This document shows, piece by piece, positions 33,336-41,084 of a stretch of DNA of 64,000 nt. Under the pieces are notes generated by a model that was not told the DNA's origin, did not search any database, and was given only the letters and a program-made list of their open reading frames with translations. Both the position numbers and the translations under genes were made by a program. The stretch spans positions 1,116,001-1,180,000 of the forward strand of contig CBDICI010000004.1 of NCBI GenBank assembly GCA_965277345.1. Reading direction: 5' to 3'. Numbering within the stretch: position 1 is the stretch's first letter; every line of letters begins with the position of its first letter. The DNA comes from CAIOYC01 sp965277345. Its GTDB lineage: Bacteria > Pseudomonadota > Alphaproteobacteria > Caulobacterales > Caulobacteraceae.

Positions 33336-34001
33336 CTAGGGACGACCCCAAGGCGGTACGGCGTCGTTGTCCTGCATCCAGCGCATCGTCTGGCGCAGAT
33401 GATCCAGCCGGTTCTGCAGGTAATCGCGATCGGCGCCGTTCAAACGACCGCCGTCGCGAAGGGTCAGGTGGGCCTGCATCCGGCGGATGTCGTTAAGCGA
33501 CGCCATGGCGCGGTAGGCCTCGCGGCGACTCAGGGATCCATCGGCGCGGGCGTGCTCGATGCGCTGCTGTATCCAGTCCTCGCGCTGATCCAGCGACCAG
33601 CCACCGGGCGCGGGGGGAGGCGGCGGGGCGACCACCGGCGGGGGAGGCAGCCCAGGCCCGTTCTCGCGCATCCAGTGGATGGAGCGGGCCAACTGGTCGA
33701 TGCGCTGTTGCAGCACGCCTCGGTCGTAGTCATTGAGATCGCCGTTGTGAAGCGAGCGCATGTCGCGCTCGGTGTCGCGGATGTTGTTCAACTCGCGGGT
33801 GGCGCGATCGAACTCGCCGCGATCCAGCTGGTGCGCCCGGTCGCCGTCCTGAATGCGATGCTCCAGCGTTTCGAGCTGACCACGGAGGTCGTGCCCCGCC
33901 ATGGCCGGTCCGACCGGGGGATCGTAGGATTGCGCCATCGCCGGCGCGGTGACGGCGCTGAGGGCGCCCGCGCACAGAAGTGCGGTCAAGAGGGGTTTCA
34001 T
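33336..34001 (-). CDS. Periplasmic protein with two tandem ~75-residue repeats
   Basis: A 221-residue exported protein: signal peptide MKPLLTALLCAGALSAVTAPAMA, then two homologous helical units (about residues 45-120 and 137-215) separated by a proline-rich linker. The units align over RIQDGDRAHQLDRGEFDRA / RIEHARADGSLSRREAYRA, LNNIRD / LNDIRR, DLNDYDRGVLQQRID / RLNGADRDYLQNRLD and IHWMREN / MRWMQDN. The acidic loop followed by a helix looks EF-hand-like, but canonical calcium loops are incomplete. Start 34001 has GGAG at eight bases. Function unknown. Confidence 0.75.
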   Translation of the reverse strand: MKPLLTALLCAGALSAVTAPAMAQSYDPPVGPAMAGHDLRGQLETLEHRIQDGDRAHQLDRGEFDRATRELNNIRDTERDMRSLHNGDLNDYDRGVLQQRIDQLARSIHWMRENGPGLPPPPVVAPPPPPAPGGWSLDQREDWIQQRIEHARADGSLSRREAYRAMASLNDIRRMQAHLTLRDGGRLNGADRDYLQNRLDHLRQTMRWMQDNDAVPPWGRP

Positions 34002-34148
34002 AGAGGGTCTCCGCGACATGTTTCGGTCCGGACACATAACGGTCGGACATCGGGGCGGTTGCCCGGACGGGTCCAGAAACAGGTTTACGGATGAACCGCC
34101 GCTGACCCAGGCGTTGCTCGAACGGTCAGGTTGGGGACTACGGCCCAG

Positions 34149-34457
34149 TCAAAGCTTCCAGTTGCGCTCGACGATGGCCTGCAGCGTCTGGGTGCGGTTG
34201 TCCATATCCTCGGCGATACGTTCGGCGATTTCGCGGACGCCGGCGGGATAGGCCTCACCGCCCTTGGCGATCTCCTGCGCCTTGGCGATGGCCGCGCGCA
34301 ACTGCACCTCCAGCGCCTGCACCTCCTCGCGCGCCAGCATATGCGCCTCGGCCTGCAGCCGCTGCACGCGCTGGGCGACCGTCTCCGGCCCCTTGGACAT
34401 GTTGTAGACCTCGGCGCTGTCGGAACCGGGAACGACGGTAAGGGGTGTCTTCGCCAT
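34149..34457 (-). CDS. Small coiled-coil-like hypothetical protein
   Basis: A 102-residue soluble protein. Residues ~25-75 (ETVAQRVQRLQAEAHMLARE onward) form a long amphipathic helix, and YPAGVREIAERIAEDMDNR follows. No known domain recognised. A GGAAC-N16-CATT sequence upstream, close to the EcfG consensus, hints at stress control. It ends 147 bases before the periplasmic repeat protein on the same strand. Confidence 0.7.
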   Translation of the reverse strand: MAKTPLTVVPGSDSAEVYNMSKGPETVAQRVQRLQAEAHMLAREEVQALEVQLRAAIAKAQEIAKGGEAYPAGVREIAERIAEDMDNRTQTLQAIVERNWKL

Positions 34458-34510
34458 GGGTCGAATCTCCAGCGCTCACGGAAAGGTTATCCGTACCCGC
34501 CCAATCAGCA

Positions 34511-34535
34511 AATGGGGTGCATGGCCGCATGTTCC
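34511..34535 (-). promoter_or_regulatory. EcfG-like promoter candidate
   Basis: Minus strand GGAAC (34535-34531), 16 bases, CATT (34514-34511). One mismatch to the CGTT -10. The start would be about 45-50 bases before ATG 34457. Confidence 0.4.
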
Positions 34536-34604
34536 ACCTAATTCGGGCCTTGCCTTGATTGCGTGCGCGGGTGTTGCGGAAAAGCCGCGCGGCGCCCCCG
34601 CCAA

Positions 34605-34637
34605 GCAACAAAACCCCGACCGTTTCCGGCCGGGGTT
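34605..34637 (-). terminator. Intrinsic terminator of the pnp transcript
   Basis: AACCCCGACCG (34612-34622) pairs with CGGCCGGGGTT (34627-34637) with one mismatch and a 4-base loop. On the minus strand the stem is followed by a TTTTGTT tract. It lies 25 bases after the pnp stop. Confidence 0.8.
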
Positions 34638-34662
34638 CTGTTGGTTCACGAGGTGAAGACGC

Positions 34663-36801
34663 TTACGCCTCGGCGTCGGCCGTCTCCCGCTTGGACAGGT
34701 CCTCGCCGGTTTCCTGATCGACGATCTTCATGCTGAGCTTGGTCTTGCCGCGATCGTCGAAACCGACCAGCTTGACCTTGACCATCTGACCTTCGCTGAG
34801 CACGTCCGAGGGCTTGGCGACCTTCTCCTTCGAGATTTGCGACACGTGGACCAAACCGTCCTTGGCGCCGAAGAAGTTCACGAAGGCGCCGAAATCGACC
34901 ACCTTCACCACCTTGCCGTTATAGATCTGGCCCACCTCCGGCTCGGAGGTCAGTGAGCGAATCCAGTCGATGGCGGCCTTGATCTTGGCCCCGTCGGAGG
35001 CCGAGACCTTCACCGAGCCGTCGTCCTCGATATTCACCTTGGCGCCGGTCTTTTCCACGATCTCGCGGATCACCTTGCCACCGGTGCCGATGACCTCGCG
35101 GATCTTGTCGGTGGGAATCTGGATGGTCTCGATCTTCGGCGCGAACTCACCCACGTCGGCGCGGGGCGCCTCCATCGCCTTGGCCATTTCACCCAGGATG
35201 TGGACGCGGCCGGCCTTGGCTTGGTGCAGCGCCTTCTCCATGATCTCGCGCGTGATGCCCGGAATCTTGATGTCCATCTGCAGCGAGGTGATGCCGTCTT
35301 CGGTGCCCGCCACCTTGAAGTCCATGTCGCCGAGGTGGTCCTCGTCGCCCAGGATATCGGACAGCACGGCGTATTCGCCCGACGGCTCCAGGATCAGCCC
35401 CATGGCGATGCCGGAGACCGGCTTCTTCAGGGGCACGCCCGCATCCATCATGGCCAGCGAGGCGCCGCAGACCGTAGCCATGGAGGAGGAGCCGTTGGAC
35501 TCCAAGATCTCGGAGACCAGGCGCACGGTGTAGGGGAAGTCGGCGTGCGCCGGCAGCATCGGTCGCACCGCCCGCCACGCCAGCTTGCCGTGGCCGATTT
35601 CGCGCCGGCCGGGCGAACCCATCCGCCCGGTCTCGCCCACCGAGAAGGGAGGGAAGTTGTAGTGCAGCAGGAACTTTTCCTTGTAGGTGCCCTCCAGCGC
35701 GTCGATCCACTGCTCGTCATCGGCGGTGCCGAGCGTGGCGACCACCAGGGCCTGGGTTTCGCCTCGGGTGAACAGGGCCGAGCCGTGGGCGCGGGGCAGG
35801 ACGCCCACTTCGCTGACGATGGGCCGCACCTTGTCGACCGCCCGGCCGTCCACGCGCTTGCCGTGCTCGATGATGTCGCGGCGCAGGATGTGGGCTTCGG
35901 ATTCCTTCCAGGCGACGGAGAACTTGGCTGAGTCGAAGCCGTCGGGGTTCTCGTCCGACCTGACCAGCGACTGGGCGCGGGTCTTGGCGGCGGCGATGGC
36001 CTCGTGCCGTTCGTGCTTGCCTTTGTGCTCATACGCGGCGCGCAGGTCCTTGCCGACGAGGTCGGCGATGGCCTTGACCATGTGGTCGGTCTCTTCGGCG
36101 TGGAAGTCGAAGGGCTCCTTGGCGGCGTGTTCGGCCAGTTCGATGATCGCCTCGATCACCGGCTTCATGCCTTCGTGGGCGAAGATCACGGCGGCCAGGA
36201 CCTGCTCTTCGGTCAGCTCTTGAATTTCGCTTTCGACCATCATCACCGCGTCTTCGGTGGCGGCGACCACGAGGTCGATCTTGCTGTCCGGCATCTGGTC
36301 GACGGTGGGGTTCAGGACATAGTCGCCGTCGATCATGCCGACGCGGGCGGCGCCGATCGGACCCATGAAGGGCACGCCCGAGATGGTCAGGGCGGCCGAG
36401 GCCGCGACCATGGCCACGATATCCGGGTCGTTCTCGAGGTCGTGGGACAGCACATTGATGACCACCTGGGTCTCGTGCTTGAAGCCCTTGACGAACAGGG
36501 GGCGGATCGGGCGGTCGATCAGGCGGGAGACCAGGGTCTCCTTCTCCGTCGGCCGGCCCTCGCGCTTGAAGAAGCCGCCGGGAATCTTACCCGCGGCATA
36601 GGTCTTCTCCTGATAGTTCACGGTCAGGGGGAAGAAGTCGAGGCCGGGCTTGGGCGCCTTGCCGAACACGACGGTAGCGAGGACCGTAGTCTCGCCGTAG
36701 GTGGCGAGCACCGCGCCGTCCGCCTGGCGGGCCATGCGGCCGGTCTCCAGGGTCAGCTTGCGGCCGGCCCAATCGATGGTCTTTTTCTTGATGTCAAACA
36801 T
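34663..36801 (-). CDS. pnp: Polyribonucleotide nucleotidyltransferase (PNPase)
   Basis: A 712-residue phosphorolytic 3'-5' exoribonuclease, core of the RNA degradosome. It shows two RNase PH domains (TYGETTVLATVVFG; FTRGETQALVVATLGT with the catalytic GSSSMATVCGASLAMMDAGVP), a KH domain (IREVIGTGGKVIREIVEKTGAKVNIEDDG, about 555-615) and an S1 domain (GQIYNGKVVKVVDFGAFVNFFGAKDGLVH, about 625-695). ATG 36801 gives the family start MFDIKKKTIDW; 14 extra upstream codons are rejected. It follows rpsO after 311 bases. Confidence 0.96.
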   Translation of the reverse strand: MFDIKKKTIDWAGRKLTLETGRMARQADGAVLATYGETTVLATVVFGKAPKPGLDFFPLTVNYQEKTYAAGKIPGGFFKREGRPTEKETLVSRLIDRPIRPLFVKGFKHETQVVINVLSHDLENDPDIVAMVAASAALTISGVPFMGPIGAARVGMIDGDYVLNPTVDQMPDSKIDLVVAATEDAVMMVESEIQELTEEQVLAAVIFAHEGMKPVIEAIIELAEHAAKEPFDFHAEETDHMVKAIADLVGKDLRAAYEHKGKHERHEAIAAAKTRAQSLVRSDENPDGFDSAKFSVAWKESEAHILRRDIIEHGKRVDGRAVDKVRPIVSEVGVLPRAHGSALFTRGETQALVVATLGTADDEQWIDALEGTYKEKFLLHYNFPPFSVGETGRMGSPGRREIGHGKLAWRAVRPMLPAHADFPYTVRLVSEILESNGSSSMATVCGASLAMMDAGVPLKKPVSGIAMGLILEPSGEYAVLSDILGDEDHLGDMDFKVAGTEDGITSLQMDIKIPGITREIMEKALHQAKAGRVHILGEMAKAMEAPRADVGEFAPKIETIQIPTDKIREVIGTGGKVIREIVEKTGAKVNIEDDGSVKVSASDGAKIKAAIDWIRSLTSEPEVGQIYNGKVVKVVDFGAFVNFFGAKDGLVHVSQISKEKVAKPSDVLSEGQMVKVKLVGFDDRGKTKLSMKIVDQETGEDLSKRETADAEA

Positions 36802-37112
36802 CTGATGTCGTTCTTTCTTTCGTTCCCAAGGGCGGATTCCCACGGGGCGGCCAATCTGGCCTCAGACAGGGGGCGGTCGGGCTTTGCGTCTCTTACGTGC
36901 AGCGGAACCGGTGTTCCTCGTCCTATGACCGGCCCCGCCATCGGGACCGGTTGGTTCGGACGCGCAGGGCGCCCTCATTAATCTCGTCATCCCCCGTCAA
37001 TGAGCGGCGAAGCCGCGAAGCCGAGCGGAGGATCCAAGCGGCAGCTAGATCGCGCCGCCCTCGCTTGGGTGGCCCGGTCAAGCCGGGCCATGACGGCGCC
37101 GAGAGGCAGTGG
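36802..37112. other. rpsO-pnp spacer
   Basis: A 311-base gap between rpsO and pnp on the minus strand. It contains a palindromic repeat at 36986-37094 and otherwise no gene. In many bacteria this spacer holds the promoter and hairpin through which PNPase represses its own synthesis after RNase III cleavage. Confidence 0.6.
36986..37094. repeat. Palindromic repeat in the rpsO-pnp spacer
   Basis: Bounded by GTCAT (36986-36990) and ATGAC (37090-37094). It contains a strong stem GGCCCGG (37071-37077) / CCGGGCC (37083-37089). The GTCAT...GGCCCGGTCAAGCCGGGCC arrangement is a familiar alphaproteobacterial intergenic repeat type, different from the 100-bp family above. Confidence 0.65.
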
Positions 37113-37382
37113 TTACCGGCGCAGCCCCAGGGTCCCGATGATCGCCGTATAGCGGTCCTCATGGGTGATCTTGAGGTGATCGAGAAGACGGCGGCGCTGG
37201 GACACCATCTTCAGAAGGCCACGACGCGAGTGGTTGTCCTTCTTGTGCGTCTTGAAGTGTTCGGTGAGGTTGGCGATCCGTTCGGAAAGGATGGCCACCT
37301 GAACTTCGGCGGAACCCGTGTCGCCTTCGGCGCGGGCGTGGGTATGGATCAGTTCGGACTTACGGTCCGGCGTAATCGACAT
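37113..37382 (-). CDS. rpsO: Ribosomal protein S15
   Basis: The 89-residue small-subunit protein uS15. DTGSAEVQVAILSERIANLTEHFKTHKKDNHSRRGLL is diagnostic. ATG 37382 has GGAG eight bases upstream; its first bases lie immediately after the truB stop (37385-37387), so translation is linked. Normal length. Confidence 0.97.
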   Translation of the reverse strand: MSITPDRKSELIHTHARAEGDTGSAEVQVAILSERIANLTEHFKTHKKDNHSRRGLLKMVSQRRRLLDHLKITHEDRYTAIIGTLGLRR

Positions 37383-37384
37383 CG

Positions 37385-38344
37385 TCAAGTCTCCAAATCG
37401 AGGTGAAAGACGCGGGTGGGATTGAGCCTTCCCGCGCGAAGCTCACAGAGCGCGACGATCTTCCCGTCCGACATGGCTGAAACGGTTCGCGACGCGTCCT
37501 CACCCCCAATAACTCTGGGAATGAGCCGCGCCTTCAACGCTTCGACCTGACGGGGAACGAGAACGATCGGTCGCCCTTGCTTCAACTTGAAGACGTCTTC
37601 AGTGGTCACGGCCAGCACCGGGATGTCGTCCAGTGCGGTCTCGACCGGAAGGAGCGCCTCCGAGCCGGCGCTCCTATGCACTATATCCGCCAGTTTTTCC
37701 AGCGTTATCGCGTTGGCCTCGGAAAACCGGCCGACGCGGGTGCGGCGAAGCTCGCCCACATGGCCGCACGCGCCGAGCGTTTCCGCCAGATCGCGCACCA
37801 GGGCGCGCACATAGACGCCCTTGCCGCAGTCGATTTCGAGAGTGGCGGTATCGGCCGTCGCATCCACCAGATCGCAACGGTCGATACGCACCGGCCGGGC
37901 CTTCAATTCCACCGCCACACCCTCACGGGCGAGGTCATAGGCGCGCTCCCCATCCACCTTGATGGCCGAGTAGATCGGGGGGACCTGCCAGATTTCGCCG
38001 ACGAAGTCCGGTAGCGCCGCGCGCACCTGCTCGGCCCCCGGCCGCACAGCGGAGGTGGCCGTCACCGCCCCCTCGCGGTCGAACGATGCGGTGGTCGATC
38101 CCCAGGCGACGGTGAACCGATAGGTCTTCTGCGCGTCCATCAGGTAGGGCACGGTCTTGGTGGCCTCGCCCAGCGCGATGGGCAGGATGCCGGTGGCCAG
38201 GGGATCGAGGGTCCCTGCGTGCCCGCCCTTCTGCGCGTTGAAGGCCCGCCGCACCCGCGAGACCGCCTCGGTAGAGGTGAGGTCGAGGGGCTTGTCGAGG
38301 CAGATCCAGCCAGAAACGGCGTCGCCCTTACGTTTGCGGGCCAT
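37385..38344 (-). CDS. truB: tRNA pseudouridine-55 synthase
   Basis: A 319-residue pseudouridine synthase that modifies U55 of the T-loop. WICLDKPLDLTSTEAVSRVRR, the catalytic GHAGTLDPLATG (with Asp), PPIYSAIKVDGERAYDLAR and GKGVYVRALVRDLAE are canonical. ATG 38344 overlaps the rbfA stop as TGATG. Confidence 0.96.
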   Translation of the reverse strand: MARKRKGDAVSGWICLDKPLDLTSTEAVSRVRRAFNAQKGGHAGTLDPLATGILPIALGEATKTVPYLMDAQKTYRFTVAWGSTTASFDREGAVTATSAVRPGAEQVRAALPDFVGEIWQVPPIYSAIKVDGERAYDLAREGVAVELKARPVRIDRCDLVDATADTATLEIDCGKGVYVRALVRDLAETLGACGHVGELRRTRVGRFSEANAITLEKLADIVHRSAGSEALLPVETALDDIPVLAVTTEDVFKLKQGRPIVLVPRQVEALKARLIPRVIGGEDASRTVSAMSDGKIVALCELRAGRLNPTRVFHLDLET

Positions 38345-38907
38345 CAAGAGCCCCTACCCCCTTGCGGGGGAGGGGTCGGGGTGGGGGGTGCGGGCTCCTC
38401 ATCGGCCGACGTCAGCGCTGACACCCCCTCACCCTGCCCTCTCCCCGCAAGGGGGAGAGGGTCCAAGTCGCGCGCCACCTCGGGCTTGGCGAACAGGGTG
38501 TTCATGTGGGCGGCGGCGTCGAAGCTTTCGTCGTGGCGGAAATGCAGCTGGGGGGTGAACTTCAGCTCCACGTGTTTGCCCAGCCGACCGCGCAGGAACT
38601 TGGACGCCCGGTTCAGCCCGCCGACTACGCTCTCGGCATTCGCTCCGCCACTCTTTTGCTCAAGACCGGGGCCGGCCATGCCGGCCCCGAGCGGTTCGAT
38701 GAAACACTGGGCGTGCTTCAGGTCCGGGCTCATCCGCACCTCGGTGACGGTGACCGAGACGCCGGCCAGGGCCGGGTCCTGGATGTCCTCCTCGCGAAGG
38801 ATTTCCGCCAGGGCATGGCGGACCAGTTCGCCCGCGCGCAACATGCGCTGGGACGGGCCGGCGGCCGCGCCGCGACCGCTCATGTGCGAGGGTTTCTGAT
38901 GTCGCAT
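38344..38907 (-). CDS. rbfA: Ribosome-binding factor A with repeat-derived C-terminal tail
   Basis: A 187-residue 30S maturation factor. The KH-like core (about residues 20-135) is normal: RMLRAGELVRHALAEIL, DPALAGVSVTVTEVRMSPDLKHAQCFI and LKFTPQLHFRHDESFDAAAHMNTLF. The last ~38 residues, a Pro/Gly/Arg-rich tail ending PTPPPQGGRGS, are encoded by a palindromic repeat element lying in frame (38351-38462). The usual upstream neighbour infB is not in the window; a DUF2939 gene lies there instead. Confidence 0.93.
   Translation of the reverse strand: MRHQKPSHMSGRGAAAGPSQRMLRAGELVRHALAEILREEDIQDPALAGVSVTVTEVRMSPDLKHAQCFIEPLGAGMAGPGLEQKSGGANAESVVGGLNRASKFLRGRLGKHVELKFTPQLHFRHDESFDAAAHMNTLFAKPEVARDLDPLPLAGRGQGEGVSALTSADEEPAPPTPTPPPQGGRGS
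38351..38462. repeat. Palindromic repeat element inside the 3' end of rbfA
   Basis: Two inverted ~40-bp arms (38351-38392 and 38421-38462), each centred on its own palindrome of the type CCCCTTGCGGGG / CCCCGCAAGGGG, separated by about 28 bases. This is the CTCTCCCCGCAAGGGGGAGAGG type of dispersed repeat normally found between genes. Here it is read through by the rbfA frame up to the stop. Confidence 0.75.
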
Positions 38908-39013
38908 GGACTTGGAGCCTTCATCACCATCCGCCGCGGATCGGACGCGGCCCCAGACGGGAGGCGGCGATTTAGGGGGCGAAGCGGCCGATGTCCAGCA
39001 CTCGCGTCGGCGC

Positions 39014-39529
39014 CTACTCCGTCAACCGAACCTGACCGCCGCGGTCCAGCGCGATATGACCCTCGAAGCCGATCAGCCGCCAGGTGCCGCCCTCGTTCTT
39101 GAACACGAACAGGCAGGGTCCATTCGGTCGCGAGACGATGCAGGCCCGGTCGCCGTCGAGGGGACGGACCAGTTGGGCAATGGCCAGCGTGCCCGGCAGG
39201 GGCCTTGCCGGATCGTAGCCGTACTTGATCGCGACGGCGCGAAACACCTCCGGCCGCGCGGCGGCGTCCACCGCCAGATCGACCAGCGGCCCGGCCAGCA
39301 GGGCGCCCATGCCGGCGAGGTCGCCGTGGCGCGCGCCGGCCTCGCTCATCAGGCGCGCGTGGAGCTGGGTCTTCAGCGCCGGCTTGTCCACATGCGCGTC
39401 GAAGGTCGCCCGGTCGCCGTCGCGGATCGCCACCATAAAGGCGTGGATGTCGTTCGCCGCCTCGTAGCGCGGGATGGTGGAGCAGGCGGCGAAGGCCAAC
39501 GTGGCGAAGACCGCAAGGGTGCGTTTCAT
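39014..39529 (-). CDS. DUF2939 lipoprotein
   Basis: A 171-residue protein with a short signal peptide and lipobox AACS. The pattern YEAANDIHAFMVAIRDGDRATFDAHVDKPALKTQL and the C-terminal WRLIGFEGHI match DUF2939, a family of unknown function at the cell envelope. It starts seven bases after the serine-hydrolase stop and is probably co-transcribed with it. Confidence 0.78.
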   Translation of the reverse strand: MKRTLAVFATLAFAACSTIPRYEAANDIHAFMVAIRDGDRATFDAHVDKPALKTQLHARLMSEAGARHGDLAGMGALLAGPLVDLAVDAAARPEVFRAVAIKYGYDPARPLPGTLAIAQLVRPLDGDRACIVSRPNGPCLFVFKNEGGTWRLIGFEGHIALDRGGQVRLTE

Positions 39530-39536
39530 AGCCGCC

Positions 39537-40934
39537 TCAATTGCTTGCCGCGGAGACCAGGAACTGCTCGAACTTGCCGTCCTTGGTCACATAGGTCGAG
39601 AGGTTCAGCGCCTTGCCCCCGGCCACGATCCGGTACTCGTAGGACTTCATCCCGCCCCGGTCGAAGCTGCCGGTCTGGCGGAACACCGTCGGCGCGCCGA
39701 GCGGACCCAGTGTGGACGCATAGTCCGCCACCGTCCGCCGGTCGAGATAAGCGTTGAAGGCGGGGGTGAAGGCGGTGCGGTCGGGATGGCCGTGCTGCAG
39801 ACCGTCGAACAGGGCGCGCACCTTGGGATCGATCCCCCTCGGCGCCAGCACCACCGTATCGATGGCGTCGGCGATGTCGCCCTGCGGATGGCCGGAGAAG
39901 GTGTTGGTCAGCACGATCACCGCCACCTTGTCGTCCGGATAGACCCGGTTCTCCGACAGATAGCCCGAACCCTCGCCGCCATGATGGACCCAGCGCCGGC
40001 CGTTGCGCTGGCCGATCTGCAGACCGAGCGCGTAGCCGGAATCCTTTCCGTTGTTCAGCTTGTAGGGCGCCAGCTCCTGCGCGTAGCCGTCGGGGGTGAG
40101 CAGGCTCTGGTTCAGGATCGACAGGTCCCATCTGGCCAGGTCCTCGGCGGTCAGGGCGAAGGGCCACGCCCCGAACATCCAGCCCGCTCCCGCCGGCGGC
40201 TGCGGCCGCTGCGGTCCCAGCGCCTTGCGATCGTAGCCGAGCGCGTCGGGCGCCCTCAGCGGGGTCTGGTCGGCGTCCACCGCGTCGATGATGCCGACGG
40301 GCTTGAAGATGCGGCGGTCGACGAAGGCGAAGAAGGGCTCGCCGGCGGCTTGCTGCACGATGGCGGCGGCGACCACGTAGCCGGTGTTGGAATACTGCCA
40401 CTCGTCGCCAGGCTGGAAATCGAGCGGCCGTTTGGCCCAACCGGCCATGATCCGATCCGGGGTCGTGGGCTGTGACAGCCAGTTCATCTGGTAGTCCTGC
40501 GGCCAATAGTCGGAATAGCCCGAGGTATGGGTCAAAAGCTGGCGCAGCGTGATCCGGTCCGCCGCCGTCAGGTCCGGAAACCACTTGGACACCTTGTCGT
40601 CGAGCGACAGTTTGCCGTCCTGTTGCAGCAGCAGCGCGGCGGCGGCGGTGATCTCCTTCGACACCGAGGCGATCTGGTAACGGGCGGCGGCCGAGGACTT
40701 CAACGGCGGCGACAGGCGCGCCAGGCCATAGGCGCGGACGTAGGCGATCTGCCCGTCCTTGACCACGGCGATGGAGGCGGAGGGCGTGGTGGTCTGCTTC
40801 AGGATCGCCTCCACCGCACGGTCGATCCGCGCCTTATCTGCGGCGTCCAGCGGCGCGGCGTGGCCAAGGCCGGGCGCCGCGAGAAGACCGAGTGTCAGCA
40901 GAAGCAATGCAAGGACGGGGGCGGGCAGGCGCAT
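39537..40934 (-). CDS. Exported serine hydrolase, class C beta-lactamase family
   Basis: A 465-residue protein: signal peptide (MRLPAPVLALLLLTLGLLAA to GHA), SVSK as the catalytic SxxK tetrad, YSNTGY as the YxN motif, and HHGGEGSG as the HxG triad, followed by a C-terminal lipocalin-like domain (GGMKSYEYRIVAGGKALNL). Family members act as D-aminopeptidases, esterases or carboxypeptidases; true beta-lactamase function is unlikely. ATG 40934 opens the signal peptide; the long frame extending upstream is antisense to ftsK and rejected. Confidence 0.85.
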   Translation of the reverse strand: MRLPAPVLALLLLTLGLLAAPGLGHAAPLDAADKARIDRAVEAILKQTTTPSASIAVVKDGQIAYVRAYGLARLSPPLKSSAAARYQIASVSKEITAAAALLLQQDGKLSLDDKVSKWFPDLTAADRITLRQLLTHTSGYSDYWPQDYQMNWLSQPTTPDRIMAGWAKRPLDFQPGDEWQYSNTGYVVAAAIVQQAAGEPFFAFVDRRIFKPVGIIDAVDADQTPLRAPDALGYDRKALGPQRPQPPAGAGWMFGAWPFALTAEDLARWDLSILNQSLLTPDGYAQELAPYKLNNGKDSGYALGLQIGQRNGRRWVHHGGEGSGYLSENRVYPDDKVAVIVLTNTFSGHPQGDIADAIDTVVLAPRGIDPKVRALFDGLQHGHPDRTAFTPAFNAYLDRRTVADYASTLGPLGAPTVFRQTGSFDRGGMKSYEYRIVAGGKALNLSTYVTKDGKFEQFLVSAASN

Positions 40935-41084
40935 GGGGGCTCCAACGGTCTGTCCCCATCTTGGCGGCGCCGAAGCGGCTTGGCTATGGCCGGGGTCTTC
41001 TCCAGCGCCGACCTGGGCGCGGCTTCGTAAATGCGGCCTTAACCCTGCGCGGCCAGAACATCGGACCTGAGATCGGAGGCGGCG

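Noticed and set aside
41020..41084. CtrA-like site upstream of ftsK (GTAA-N8-TTAA)
   Set aside because: The CtrA consensus requires TTAA-N7-TTAA; both the first half-site and the spacing deviate.
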